From the NCBI RefSeq assembly GCF_036127095.1, contig NZ_CP108006.1, positions 4,703,501 to 4,767,500 on the forward strand: DNA of 64,000 nucleotides. The letters are read 5' to 3'. The stretch's first letter is position 1, and every line of letters starts with the position of its first letter. Source of the DNA: Streptomyces sp. NBC_00335. Its GTDB lineage: Bacteria; Actinomycetota; Actinomycetes; Streptomycetales; Streptomycetaceae. A program made the position numbers and the translations under genes. Under the pieces are notes generated by a model that was not told the origin of the DNA, ran no database searches, and was given only the letters and a program-made list of their open reading frames with translations. Of this stretch, positions 6,267 through 15,428 are shown piece after piece.

Positions 6267-8741
6267 ATGACGCAGCGGGCAGGGATCGAACCAGACGGAC
6301 CGGAGCAGGGCGGCGGCAGCGCCGCCCCCGCCGGGACCGCCATCGACGCGGGGGCCGAGCTCGATCCCGTACACCCGGTCCAGCCACCCGCACCCCGGTT
6401 CAAGCCGGCCGGGCTGACCACCGCCGAAGTCGCCGAGCGCGTCGCCCGCGGAGCCGTCAACGACGTCCCCGTCCGCAGCAGCCGCTCCACGTCCGAGATC
6501 GTCCGCGCCAACGTCTTCACCCGCTTCAACGCCATCATCGGCGTCCTGTGGGTGGTCATGTTCTTCGTCGCCCCGATCCAGGACAGCCTCTTCGGCTTCG
6601 TGATCATCGCGAACACCGGCATCGGCATCATCCAGGAGATGCGCGCCAAGAAGACCCTGGACAGCCTCGCCGTCATCGGCGAAGCCAAACCCAGCGTCCG
6701 CCGCGACGCCCGCACCGCCGAGATCTCCACCTCCGAGATCGTCCTCGACGACGTCATCGAGCTCGGCCCCGGCGACAAGGTCGTCGTCGACGGACTCGTC
6801 GGCGAGGCCGACGGCCTGGAGATCGACGAATCCCTCCTCACCGGCGAAGCCGACCCCGTCCTGAAGAAGCCCGGCGACCCCGTCATGTCGGGCTCGTTCG
6901 TCGTCGCCGGCGGCGGCGCCTTCACCGCCACCAAGGTCGGCCGCGAGGCCTACGCCGCCCAGCTCGCCGAAGAGGCCTCCCGGTTCACGCTCGTCCACTC
7001 CGAGCTGCGCTCCGGCATCTCCACCATCCTCAAGTACGTCACCTGGATGATGATCCCGACCTCCATCGGCCTGATCATCAGCCAGCTGATCGTCAAGGAC
7101 AACAACCTCAAGGACGCCATCGCCCGCACCGTCGGCGGCATCGTCCCGATGATCCCCGAAGGCCTCGTACTCCTCACCTCCGTCGCCTTCGCCATCGGCG
7201 TCATCCGGCTCGGCCGCAAGCAGTGCCTGGTGCAGGAGCTGCCCGCCATCGAGGGGCTCGCCCGCGTCGACGTGGTCTGCCTCGACAAGACCGGCACCCT
7301 CACCGAGGGCGGCATGGACGTCACCGAGTGCCGCCCGCTCGGCGGCGCGGACGCCGCGTACGTCAAGAAGGTCCTCGGCGCGCTCGGCGAGAGCGACCCC
7401 CGCCCCAACGCCAGCCTCCAGGCGATCATCGACGCCTACCCCGACAGCGCCGAGTGGCGCTGCACCGAATCGCTGCCCTTCTCCTCCGCCCGCAAGTACA
7501 GCGGCGCCAGCTTCAGCGAGGGCGACGGCGAGAACAACACCTGGCTGCTCGGCGCCCCCGACGTGCTGCTCCCGGCCGGGGACCCGGCCCTGGACGAGAT
7601 CAACGAACTCAACGAACAGGGCCTACGGGTCCTCCTGCTGGGCCGCGCCGCCCGCGAACTCGACGACCCGGCCGTGGCCACCGGGGTCAAGCCGACCGCC
7701 CTCATCGTCCTGGAACAGCGGCTGCGCCCCGACGCCGCCGACACCCTGCGCTACTTCGAGGACCAGGACGTCAAGGCCAAGGTCATCTCCGGGGACAACG
7801 CCGTCTCGGTCGGCGCGGTCGCCGGCAAGCTGGGTCTGCCCGGCGCCGAGAACACCGTGGACGCGCGGAAGCTCCCCACCGACCAGGGCGCCATGGCCGA
7901 GGTGCTCGACCAGAACGCCGTCTTCGGGCGCGTCACCCCGCAGCAGAAGCGCGACATGGTCGCCGCCCTCCAGTCCCGGGGCCACACCGTCGCGATGACC
8001 GGCGACGGGGTCAACGACGTGCTCGCGCTCAAGGACGCCGACATCGGCGTCTCGATGGGCTCCGGCTCGGAGGCCACGCGGGCGGTCGCGCAGATCGTCC
8101 TGCTCAACAACAGCTTCTCCACCCTGCCCTCGGTGGTGGCCGAGGGCCGCCGGGTTATCGGCAACATCACCCGCGTCGCCACCCTCTTCCTCACGAAGAC
8201 GGTCTACTCGGTGCTGCTGGCCGTCCTGGTGGTCTGCTCCCAGGTCGAGTACCCGTTCCTGCCGCGCCACCTGACGCTGCTGTCCACGCTGACGATCGGC
8301 ATCCCCGCCTTCTTCCTGGCCCTGGCGCCCAACAAGGAGCGGGCCAAGCCGCACTTCGTGAAACGCGTGATGCGGTACGCGATCCCGGGCGGGATCATCG
8401 CCGCCGTCGCCTGCTTCGTGACGTACGTGGTCGCCCGCCACCACTACACCGGCCCCGACGCCCTCAAGGCCGAGACCAGCGCCGCGACGCTCGCCCTGTT
8501 CCTGACCTCGATGTGGGTCCTGGCGATCATCGCCCGCCCCTACACCTGGTGGCGGGTCGGCCTGGTCGGCGCGATGGGCGGGGCGTTCCTGATCGTCCTC
8601 GTCGTGCCCTGGCTCCAGGACTTCTTCCAGCTCAAGCTGGAGGGCGCCGTGATGCCGTGGACCGCCGTCGGCATCGCGGCCGGCGCGGCCGTCCTCATCG
8701 AGTTCACCTTCCGGTGGGTGGACCGGAGGTTCCCGGCGTAG
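6267..8741 (+). CDS. Cation-translocating P-type ATPase
   Basis: This 824-residue membrane ion pump has the full P-type domain order: N-terminal cytosolic segment, first helices, actuator domain with TGEAD (residues 192-196, equivalent to TGES), phosphorylation domain with DKTGTLTEG (Asp340), nucleotide-binding domain, hinge TGDGVND (578-584) and six C-terminal helices. No N-terminal heavy-metal-binding CxxC motif is seen, so it is not a CopA/ZntA pump. The overall form resembles actinobacterial CtpE-like Ca2+-type ATPases. The N-terminal ~45 residues are Gly/Ala/Pro-rich. The ribosome-binding site is weak. Transported ion inferred only by family. Confidence 0.92.
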   Translation: MTQRAGIEPDGPEQGGGSAAPAGTAIDAGAELDPVHPVQPPAPRFKPAGLTTAEVAERVARGAVNDVPVRSSRSTSEIVRANVFTRFNAIIGVLWVVMFFVAPIQDSLFGFVIIANTGIGIIQEMRAKKTLDSLAVIGEAKPSVRRDARTAEISTSEIVLDDVIELGPGDKVVVDGLVGEADGLEIDESLLTGEADPVLKKPGDPVMSGSFVVAGGGAFTATKVGREAYAAQLAEEASRFTLVHSELRSGISTILKYVTWMMIPTSIGLIISQLIVKDNNLKDAIARTVGGIVPMIPEGLVLLTSVAFAIGVIRLGRKQCLVQELPAIEGLARVDVVCLDKTGTLTEGGMDVTECRPLGGADAAYVKKVLGALGESDPRPNASLQAIIDAYPDSAEWRCTESLPFSSARKYSGASFSEGDGENNTWLLGAPDVLLPAGDPALDEINELNEQGLRVLLLGRAARELDDPAVATGVKPTALIVLEQRLRPDAADTLRYFEDQDVKAKVISGDNAVSVGAVAGKLGLPGAENTVDARKLPTDQGAMAEVLDQNAVFGRVTPQQKRDMVAALQSRGHTVAMTGDGVNDVLALKDADIGVSMGSGSEATRAVAQIVLLNNSFSTLPSVVAEGRRVIGNITRVATLFLTKTVYSVLLAVLVVCSQVEYPFLPRHLTLLSTLTIGIPAFFLALAPNKERAKPHFVKRVMRYAIPGGIIAAVACFVTYVVARHHYTGPDALKAETSAATLALFLTSMWVLAIIARPYTWWRVGLVGAMGGAFLIVLVVPWLQDFFQLKLEGAVMPWTAVGIAAGAAVLIEFTFRWVDRRFPA

Positions 8742-8831
8742 GACCCGCGGTGGGCGGAGTCGACTCGGGGCGAGGAGATTACCTCCCCTGGGGGATCGAC
8801 GGGCGATCCATGAGGGCTCCATACTCGAACT

Positions 8832-9119
8832 ATGGGAACGAAAAAGATCACCATCACCTTGCCTGACGAGGTGATCGAGTACATCAAGGGGCATGTGGAT
8901 CCCCGCGGTGTCTCCGGCTACGTGACGGCCGCGGTGGAACACAAGGTCGCGATGGACAAGCTGACCGGGTTGTCGGAATTCCTGGATGAGGAGTTCGGTC
9001 CGCTCACCGAGGAGGAGCTCAGCACCGCAGACGCCCGCCTCGACGCCATGGACGCCTGGCACCTCGAACGCAGACACGAAGGGGAGGCGGGCCCGCTGGA
9101 AGGGAAGGCGGCCGCATGA
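8832..9119 (+). CDS. Putative type II antitoxin
   Basis: This 95-residue protein starts with KKITITLPDEVIEYIKGHV, a beta-strand followed by a helix as in ribbon-helix-helix antitoxins, and GVSGYVTAAVEHKVAMDKL fits the second helix. The acidic C-terminal half (LDEEFGPLTEEELS) is the usual toxin-neutralising tail. It overlaps the downstream PIN-domain toxin gene by four bases (ATGA), the standard antitoxin-first layout. No Shine-Dalgarno precedes the ATG. A TCGACG-N18-CATACT promoter ends six bases before it, which suggests a leaderless transcript. Confidence 0.8.
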   Translation: MGTKKITITLPDEVIEYIKGHVDPRGVSGYVTAAVEHKVAMDKLTGLSEFLDEEFGPLTEEELSTADARLDAMDAWHLERRHEGEAGPLEGKAAA

Positions 9120-9559
9120 ATCCGCGCATCCCTCCCGGTCCCGTCGTCGCTCCGCGGACCCTCGTCCTGGACTGCGAAGCGCTCTCGTTGGCCGTTCGTG
9201 GCGACCGAGGCGTGCGGGCCATGATCCGGCGGTCGCCCGATCGCGGGATGAGGGTGGTCACCTCGTCGCTCACGACACTGGAGGCGTGGGACCCTCGGAA
9301 GGGCATTCGCCAGCAGACCTGGGAATGGGCCTTGTCGAGCGTGGACATCGTGCATCCGAACGACGAGATCATCGGGGCGGCTCGCTCCCTCCTGAAGGAG
9401 GCCGGTCTGCACGGCCACAAGTACGCGATCGACGCCGTGCTCGCGGCAACCGCGTTCGTCGCCTCCCGGCGGGGGGAGCTGGTCAACGTCCTCACCTCCG
9501 ACGTGGACGACATGAAGCGGCTTCTCGGCGCGCACCCCATCCGCATCGAGCCGGTCTGA
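9116..9559 (+). CDS. PIN domain ribonuclease toxin (VapC-like)
   Basis: This 147-residue PIN-fold protein carries the acidic metal-binding set: Asp19 (VLDCEAL), Glu55 (TTLEAW), Asp106 (YAIDAVLA) and Asp129/131 (TSDVDDM). PIN toxins of VapBC modules cleave tRNA or rRNA and are held inactive by the partner antitoxin encoded immediately upstream. The pair is autonomous, with no other gene in the unit. The pattern around Asp19 (xVLDCEALS) is common in actinobacterial PIN toxins that lack a close VapC match, so the specific RNA target is unknown. Confidence 0.85.
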   Translation: MNPRIPPGPVVAPRTLVLDCEALSLAVRGDRGVRAMIRRSPDRGMRVVTSSLTTLEAWDPRKGIRQQTWEWALSSVDIVHPNDEIIGAARSLLKEAGLHGHKYAIDAVLAATAFVASRRGELVNVLTSDVDDMKRLLGAHPIRIEPV

Positions 9560-9564
9560 CCTCC

Positions 9565-10755
9565 TCAGGCCGCCAGGTCGAGGTCCTGCTCCCGCCGGGC
9601 CGCGATGCGCGTGCGCAGGCCCAGGATCGCCACCGCGGCGAGCAGACCGGCGACCAGGGCCCCCCACCACAGGACCGCCGGGCCGACCCCGGTGTAGAGG
9701 GCGACGCCCAGGGTGAGGGCGGAGAACCGGGCCATGCCCCAGGTCCAGCTGAAGGCGCCCTGGTAGCGGCCGCGGGCGTCCGCCGGGGCCAGGTCGGCCA
9801 CCAGCGAGGCCGCGATGCCGGCCACGGCCACCTCGCCGAGCGACCAGACGACCACCGAGACCACGTACCCGGTGACGGAGTCCGCGAGCCCGGTCAGCGC
9901 CACCCCGGCGGCGATCAGGGCGCTGCCCGCCGCCTGCACCGGGAGCTGCGGCAGTCCCGACAGCTTGGCCGTCACGAACGGCTGCAGGGCGACCACCAGT
10001 ACGGCGTTGACCGCGGCCAGGGCCCCGTACACGGCCGGCGAGAGCCCGCTGTCGCGGACGGCCAGCGGCAGCGCCACCTCGGTCAGCGAGTACACGAACA
10101 GCTGGATCCCGAGCAGCGGGAGCAGCAGGAGCAGCAGCCGGTCGCGCAGGACGACCCCGTAGCCCAGGCCCGTGGCCTTGGCCGGGGCGGTACGGGCCGG
10201 CTCGCGCAGCCGGGTCACGACCACGAGGGCGTAGATGAGCGCGGAACCGGCGTCGACGGCGAAGAGCAGCCAGTAGCCGTGGGCGGCGAGGAAGCCGCCG
10301 AGGACGCCTGCGATGGCCGTGCCGATGTTGACGCCCCAGTTGAACAGGGCGTATGCCCGCTGCCGCCAGCCGGTGTCCACCGAGTCGGCCAGCAGGGCGA
10401 ACGCGGCGGGCGGGACGGTGGCTCCGGCGGTGCTGAGCAGCAGCGCGGACGCGGCCAACGTCCAGAGCCCCGGGGCCAGGAACAGCGCGCCTTGGGCGAC
10501 GGCGGAACCGACGAGCCCGATCAGCATGGTCGGACGGCGGCCGATCCGGTCGGCGAGCAGCCCGCCGACGGCCGGGCCGAGCAGGTGACCGGCGCCGAGC
10601 GCGCCGAGCACGAAGGAGATGTCGGATCCGGTGATGCCCCGGTCGGCGAGGAGGAAGACCAGGAAGGGGGTGACGAGGTAGCCGATCCGGTTGACGATCG
10701 AACCGGCGAACAGGGTCCAGACGAGGGGCGGGAGACCGCGGAAGGAGGAGGGCAT
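9565..10755 (-). CDS. MFS transporter
   Basis: This 396-residue permease has about 12 helices. The GGLLADRIGRRPTML loop is the motif-A signature of major facilitator drug or metabolite exporters. It is divergent from a wHTH regulator gene, with a short AT-rich intergenic region (CTATTGATTAAG) between, so regulation by that protein is likely. Its 3' end lies only five bases from the convergent PIN toxin gene. Substrate unknown. Confidence 0.88.
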   Translation of the reverse strand: MPSSFRGLPPLVWTLFAGSIVNRIGYLVTPFLVFLLADRGITGSDISFVLGALGAGHLLGPAVGGLLADRIGRRPTMLIGLVGSAVAQGALFLAPGLWTLAASALLLSTAGATVPPAAFALLADSVDTGWRQRAYALFNWGVNIGTAIAGVLGGFLAAHGYWLLFAVDAGSALIYALVVVTRLREPARTAPAKATGLGYGVVLRDRLLLLLLPLLGIQLFVYSLTEVALPLAVRDSGLSPAVYGALAAVNAVLVVALQPFVTAKLSGLPQLPVQAAGSALIAAGVALTGLADSVTGYVVSVVVWSLGEVAVAGIAASLVADLAPADARGRYQGAFSWTWGMARFSALTLGVALYTGVGPAVLWWGALVAGLLAAVAILGLRTRIAARREQDLDLAA

Positions 10756-10867
10756 GGAAGGAGCCTGCGCCGGGACGGCCGCAGGTCCTATTGATTAAGC
10801 TGGGGCCGAATCCAACGACGCCGACGCCGATGCCGATGGCTGTGGCTGTGACTACGGGGGCAGGGTC

Positions 10868-11866
10868 ATGGAGTACGAACTGAATTTCTCGGCGGCCGAC
10901 TTGGCGCAGACCCGCTTCGCGGTGTCGCCGATGTGGGAGGTCGTCACCAGCTTCCGGCTGCTGAAGGACGAGGCGGATCCGCCGCTGCACCGCCGCTGGG
11001 CCGCGCAGGTCAGGCCCCGGCTGCTGAGCGCCGGCCTGCACCGGGGCTGGCTCGCCGCCCTGATCCCGGGCGACGGCTACCTCGCCGACTTCCTCAACCC
11101 CACCCCGGCCGGCCCCTTCCCGGACCTGGCCGCCGAGCTGGCGGCCATCCGCGCCGCGAGCCCGGACAACGTCCGCTCCGACCTGGCCACGCTCGCCGCG
11201 AAGTCCCGTTCGGGGGGCCGCCCGGTGGCGCCACGCCTGCGGCTGCTCCACGAGGAGCCGGAAGCGGTCCTGGGGAAGGTCACCGCCGAGATCGAGGCCT
11301 ACTGGGAACTCGCCCTCGCGCCCTACTGGCCCCGCATCCGCCAACTCCTCGAAGCCGACGTGTTCCACCGGGCCCGCCAGGTCGCCGAGCACGGCTCGGC
11401 CCACGTCCTGAACGAGCTCCACGACACCGTCAGCTGGGACGCCGGAACCCTGCGCATGGTCCGCCGGCAGTGCGCGCTGACCCGGGAGCAGGACGGCTCC
11501 GGCCTCCTCCTGGTCCCCTCCGCCTTCGCCTGGCCCCGGGTCCTGACCCGCTCGGTGCCCGGCGAACCGCCCCAACTGGCCTACCCCGCCCGCGGCATCG
11601 GCACCCTGTGGGAGCCCCGCGCCACGAAAGCCACCGACGCGGTGGCCGCCGTACTGGGCCGCTCCCGGACCGCCCTGCTCGCCGAACTCGACACCCCCGC
11701 CTCCACCACCCAACTGGCAGCCCACACCGGCCTGTCGGCTGCCGCGGTCTCCCAACACCTCACGGCCCTGCGCGACGCGGGCCTGGTCACCGGGCACCGC
11801 GCGGGCCGCTCGGTCCTGTACGCCCGAACGGCGGTCGCGGACGCGCTGCTCATGCCGGTGGGGTGA
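10868..11866 (+). CDS. Winged-helix regulator (DUF5937/ArsR-like)
   Basis: This 332-residue regulator has a long N-terminal effector region of ~240 residues (MEYELNFSAADLAQTRFAVSP is typical of the DUF5937 group). Its C-terminal winged helix-turn-helix reads TTQLAAHTGLSAAAVSQHL followed by the wing GHRAGRSVLYARTAVAD. The reversed order, effector first and DNA-binding last, is characteristic of this actinobacterial family. It faces away from the MFS gene, so it probably regulates that exporter. GGGGGCAGGGTC precedes the ATG as ribosome-binding site. The effector ligand cannot be inferred. Confidence 0.85.
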   Translation: MEYELNFSAADLAQTRFAVSPMWEVVTSFRLLKDEADPPLHRRWAAQVRPRLLSAGLHRGWLAALIPGDGYLADFLNPTPAGPFPDLAAELAAIRAASPDNVRSDLATLAAKSRSGGRPVAPRLRLLHEEPEAVLGKVTAEIEAYWELALAPYWPRIRQLLEADVFHRARQVAEHGSAHVLNELHDTVSWDAGTLRMVRRQCALTREQDGSGLLLVPSAFAWPRVLTRSVPGEPPQLAYPARGIGTLWEPRATKATDAVAAVLGRSRTALLAELDTPASTTQLAAHTGLSAAAVSQHLTALRDAGLVTGHRAGRSVLYARTAVADALLMPVG

Positions 11867-11982
11867 ACCGGGCAATTCAGGGCTCCGTCCGGGGGTGCCC
11901 CCGTAAATGTGGGTGCGGGGTGATAGTCCTTCTGCAAGATTGCGACCGGTCTACACCAGATTCCCAGGGGGGAACCATTCAG

Positions 11983-13641
11983 ATGAGGCATGCCCGCGCA
12001 CTGCCGATAGCGGCCCTCGGGCTCGCGGTCGGCCTGGCCACCGCGGCTCCGGCCGCAGCCGCGGACCCCGCGGCGCCCGTGGTCACCTCGCAGCGCACCG
12101 ACCCGACTCCCGGCTTCGCCGGTACGGGCCGCTATTCCGTCTGCGACACCAATCCGAACTCCGCGACCGGTCCCGGCTGGGTCGGCCCGGGCGACGTGAC
12201 GCTCAAGGCCAGGGCGGTCTCCCCGTCGGGTGCGGACGTATGGACGAGGTTCCAGCTCTGGGACACCGCGGTCGGGGGCAAGCACACCGAATTCTCGACG
12301 GGCTGGTCCACCTCCCCGGTGGCGTCGGCATTCGTACCCCGCGACCAGCTGGTGGACGGCGCCAAGTACGCCTGGCGCGCGCGGGCCAGCGACGGAAAAC
12401 TGGCCAGTGACTACACGGGCTGGTGCTACTTCCGGGTGGACAGGAATTACCCGACCTCCTCGGTCACCACCGACTCCAGCCCCAAGGTGGTCGGTCAAGA
12501 GGCCACCTTCACGCTGAAGGCGGCCGACTCCGGATCGGGGATCGCCTGCGTCCGCTGGCGGACGAGCCAGACCCCCAGCGTCGGCTGGCGGTGCTCGGAC
12601 GCGGCGACTGACCTCCACGTGCTCCGCCTGACGAACGGCTCGGCCGACATCAAGGTCAAGCCGTCGAATTGGGGCGCGCAGGGCGTCTGGCTCGAAGTTC
12701 TGGACAATGCGGGCAACCGGTCCGAGTCCGACATCATCTACCACGCGCAGTCGAGCACGGCGCCCGCGACCTTCGGCGACATCGACTCGGACGGCAAGCC
12801 GGACGTCCTCGTCCCGGACGCGGCGGGCAACCTCCGTGAGCCGGGCGACAACCCGCTCGGCACGGCAAATGCGCGTGCGCTTGCCGCCCCGGGCGACACC
12901 CGGAGCTGGGCCAAGGTCCAGTACACCCACCGCGGCTCGCTGAGCGGGAACGGGGTCGATGACCTCCTCGCCCATGCGCCGGGGGATTCCGCGCTGCTCA
13001 TCTTCCCCAACCAGGCTGACGGCCTGTTCACCGAACAAGGCCCGTCGACCGTCGCCAAGCCCACCGTCTGCCAGACCCCGGCCGCCGTGGTCATCGATTG
13101 TGCGAAGCACGGCTTCGGCGCCAACTGGTCGAAGGTCACGCGCATCGCGGCGTTCGGATCGCCCCGGGGCGACAGCCCGGTCCAGGGCTCCCTGCCGGAC
13201 ACCTCGGTCCTCTTCGTCGAGAACGGCCGTCTGTGGCTGGCGGAGGAGGGGTTCCGCGCCTTGAGGGACGAGGCGGTGCTCATCTCCGGCAGCAACACCA
13301 GCTGGGCCGGCTACGAACTCCTCACCCCGGGCCGCGCACAGGGCACGGACTTCCCGACGCTCTGGGCCCGCAACACCACCGACGGCACGATCCGGGCCTT
13401 CACCGTCGGCGGCACTCCGGACGCCCCGGACTTCAGGGCCTTCGCCAACCCGGCCGCCGGGACGGTCCTGACCACCCTGGCCCCGGCCGCCCACCCGCGC
13501 GTCGGCTCCGACGGCGACCTGACGGGCGACGGCATCCCGGACCTCTGGTCCGCCGACGCCGCCGGCAAGGTCACGGTGTTCCCGGGCAAGGGGACGGCGA
13601 CTCCCCACCCGAAGGTGACGGGCTTCGGCCCGGCTCTCTGA
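11983..13641 (+). CDS. Secreted FG-GAP/VCBS-like repeat protein
   Basis: This 552-residue exported protein has a signal peptide of about 28 residues (basic start, Ala/Leu core, cleavage after APAAAA). The middle carries fibronectin/Ig-like strands. The C-terminal half holds FG-GAP-type calcium-binding motifs: DIDSDGKPDVLVPDAAG and GDLTGDGIPDLWSADAAG. Such beta-propeller-like repeats occur in extracellular binding or carbohydrate-active proteins, but no catalytic domain is visible here. The ATG follows a purine-rich AGGGGGGAACC. It converges on the secreted paralogue pair, from which a strong hairpin separates it. Its promoter lacks the GTACAACC element of that pair. Confidence 0.8.
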   Translation: MRHARALPIAALGLAVGLATAAPAAAADPAAPVVTSQRTDPTPGFAGTGRYSVCDTNPNSATGPGWVGPGDVTLKARAVSPSGADVWTRFQLWDTAVGGKHTEFSTGWSTSPVASAFVPRDQLVDGAKYAWRARASDGKLASDYTGWCYFRVDRNYPTSSVTTDSSPKVVGQEATFTLKAADSGSGIACVRWRTSQTPSVGWRCSDAATDLHVLRLTNGSADIKVKPSNWGAQGVWLEVLDNAGNRSESDIIYHAQSSTAPATFGDIDSDGKPDVLVPDAAGNLREPGDNPLGTANARALAAPGDTRSWAKVQYTHRGSLSGNGVDDLLAHAPGDSALLIFPNQADGLFTEQGPSTVAKPTVCQTPAAVVIDCAKHGFGANWSKVTRIAAFGSPRGDSPVQGSLPDTSVLFVENGRLWLAEEGFRALRDEAVLISGSNTSWAGYELLTPGRAQGTDFPTLWARNTTDGTIRAFTVGGTPDAPDFRAFANPAAGTVLTTLAPAAHPRVGSDGDLTGDGIPDLWSADAAGKVTVFPGKGTATPHPKVTGFGPAL

Positions 13642-13655
13642 GCATGCGTCAGCAC

Positions 13656-13691
13656 GCCTCCGGCGCCCGGCTCCTGCCGGGCGCCGGAGGC
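13656..13691. terminator. Bidirectional hairpin terminator
   Basis: A perfect 16-base-pair stem, GCCTCCGGCGCCCGGC with loop TCCT, lies between two convergent genes and is followed by GTTTTC on the plus strand. It should stop transcription from both sides. Confidence 0.85.
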
Positions 13692-13699
13692 GTTTTCGG

Positions 13700-15340
13700 C
13701 TACGGCGTGACCACGACCTCGTCCATGCGGCTGGCGGCGTAGAAGTGGTTCGCGTCGGGCTGTGCGTACCAGGCGTACCAGGTGCCGGTGACGTCGGCCT
13801 TGAAGGAGCGGGTGAAGGTGCCGTCGGTGGCGGTCTTGGAGGTGCCCATGACCTTGTAGCCGGTGCTTCCGGCCGGCTTGAAGAAGTAGTTGATGGTCTG
13901 GCCGGCGTAGGGCTTCCAGGTCGGGTCGGCGTGGTTGAGCTTGCCGGTGACCTTGATCAGCTGGCCCTTCTTGACCGGCTCGGGCGCGGCGTTGAACTCC
14001 GGGATGGCCGTCATGGTCCGCTGGACCTTGATGCTCTTCGTCTCGGAACCGTGGATGGCCTCGGTGCCCGCGTACCGCATCCGGACGAACCCCGGGCCGG
14101 GGTAGGGCAGCGTCGTCTCCATCATCGCCGAGGGGTTGGTGCCGGGCTGGGTGGCGACGTCCACGGTCTTGCGGGTGGTCCAGCCGGTCTTGCCGTCGGC
14201 CGAGGTCTGGACGTCCACCTGCAGGGAGGTGGTCCCGGCCGGCATCTCGACGCGGTCGATCCACCCCCTCACCTGGACGTTCTTGAACTGGTTCACCGAG
14301 GCGTCGAAATGGGAGAGGTGGGTGCCGGCCGTGGTGTCCACCGTGACGCTCTGGATGTCGTCGTCCGTGTTCAGCCAGGCGCTGGCGCCCATGACCCCCC
14401 AGGTGTCGTCCTTCTCGAAGTACTTCTCCACGGTGAACCGGCCGGCGTCGTCCGTGAGCCCGACCCCGCCGCCCACACTGATCCTGGCCTTGACGGGCAC
14501 CGGCTTCCAGGTGCCGTCGGCGGTCTTCCAGGTGACGGCTCCGCTGACCTTGCCCTGCGTTCGGTAGGGGCCGGTCACGGTGTCGGAGTCGAGGGCTATG
14601 CGCGCCTCCACGGCGGTCACGGGAACCGCCACGTCCTCCTCGTCCTTGACTCCGTTCACCGTCGTCGCGAGGTGGACGAAGGTCTTGTCGGCGTCGTCGT
14701 CGTCGGAGCCGCTCTCGGCACCGGAGACCGTGATCCTGGAGGAGAAGTGCCCCTTCGCGTCCGCCGTCAGCGGGGTGGTCACCGTGCCGGTCCTGGCCGT
14801 GAACGGGCCGGTGAAGGGCGTGGACGAGGCGGTGCGGGGGTCGTAGAGCTCGATGTCACCGGAGACCGTCGTGTCCGGAGCCGCGAGGGACACTCCGTTC
14901 GAGGCCTTCAGGTTCTGGAAGACCGGGCGCACGTGGTAGTTCAGCGTCGCCCTGTCCTTGCGCAGGATGCTCTCGCCCAGGGTGCCCGTGTACTCCACGT
15001 CCACGGTGTACTCGCCGAGTTCGGCGAGCTTGGGCACGGCACCCCGTTGGGGGTACTGGATGATGTCGCCGCAGGAGGGCTCGCAGATCTCGTCTTCGTC
15101 GATGACGGACGAGAACCGCGTGAGCGTGGCGACCCGGGTGGCCGAGCCCTTCTTCCGCAGGTGCACCTTGAGGTTCTTGGGCGCGATCTCCCAGCCGAAG
15201 TACACGACGACCGCTTCGTTCTCCGTGTGCGTGGTGAACCCCTGCGGGAAGGGGTCGGCGGCCTGGGCGGCCGTGGGTACGGCCATGACGGCCGCCAGTG
15301 CCGTCATGGTGCAGAGTGCGGCGCTTATGCGCTTGTTCAT
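13700..15340 (-). CDS. Secreted Ig-like protein, paralogue 1
   Basis: This 546-residue exported protein of unknown function has a signal peptide MNKRISAALCTMTALAA...AAQA, with cleavage before ADPF. The mature part is beta-rich and appears to be several Ig-like modules; no catalytic residues are recognised. The last ~100 residues, from FNAAPEPVKKGQ to MDEVVVTP, recur in two other proteins in this window. A Cys pair near residues 90-95 (EICEPSCGDI) may form a disulfide. The start is placed at MNKRIS after a GGGGGG ribosome-binding site. Its promoter has the GTACAACC/GTC form shared with the paralogues. Lack of an anchor suggests it is released or matrix-bound. Confidence 0.8.
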   Translation of the reverse strand: MNKRISAALCTMTALAAVMAVPTAAQAADPFPQGFTTHTENEAVVVYFGWEIAPKNLKVHLRKKGSATRVATLTRFSSVIDEDEICEPSCGDIIQYPQRGAVPKLAELGEYTVDVEYTGTLGESILRKDRATLNYHVRPVFQNLKASNGVSLAAPDTTVSGDIELYDPRTASSTPFTGPFTARTGTVTTPLTADAKGHFSSRITVSGAESGSDDDDADKTFVHLATTVNGVKDEEDVAVPVTAVEARIALDSDTVTGPYRTQGKVSGAVTWKTADGTWKPVPVKARISVGGGVGLTDDAGRFTVEKYFEKDDTWGVMGASAWLNTDDDIQSVTVDTTAGTHLSHFDASVNQFKNVQVRGWIDRVEMPAGTTSLQVDVQTSADGKTGWTTRKTVDVATQPGTNPSAMMETTLPYPGPGFVRMRYAGTEAIHGSETKSIKVQRTMTAIPEFNAAPEPVKKGQLIKVTGKLNHADPTWKPYAGQTINYFFKPAGSTGYKVMGTSKTATDGTFTRSFKADVTGTWYAWYAQPDANHFYAASRMDEVVVTP

Positions 15341-15378
15341 GTGGCCCCCCGGGAAATCGTTCAACGATCACCCAAGGG

Positions 15379-15409
15379 GACTGTCCGGGCCGCCCGATGG
15401 TTGTACGGG
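15379..15409 (-). promoter_or_regulatory. ECF-type promoter of paralogue 1
   Basis: On the minus strand CCCGTACAACC (-35-like, with the AAC core of ECF sigma promoters) is followed after exactly 16 bases by AGTC (-10-like). The start codon lies 39 bases further on. The same motif and spacing precede both paralogues. Confidence 0.65.
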
Positions 15410-15428
15410 TGGTGCGAGGGTGTTTCGG

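Noticed and set aside
4145..6934. A 929-codon minus-strand open frame spanning the purine permease and P-type ATPase
   Set aside because: It runs through three real genes in the wrong frame and reads as Arg/Pro/Ala-rich sequence without any family signature.
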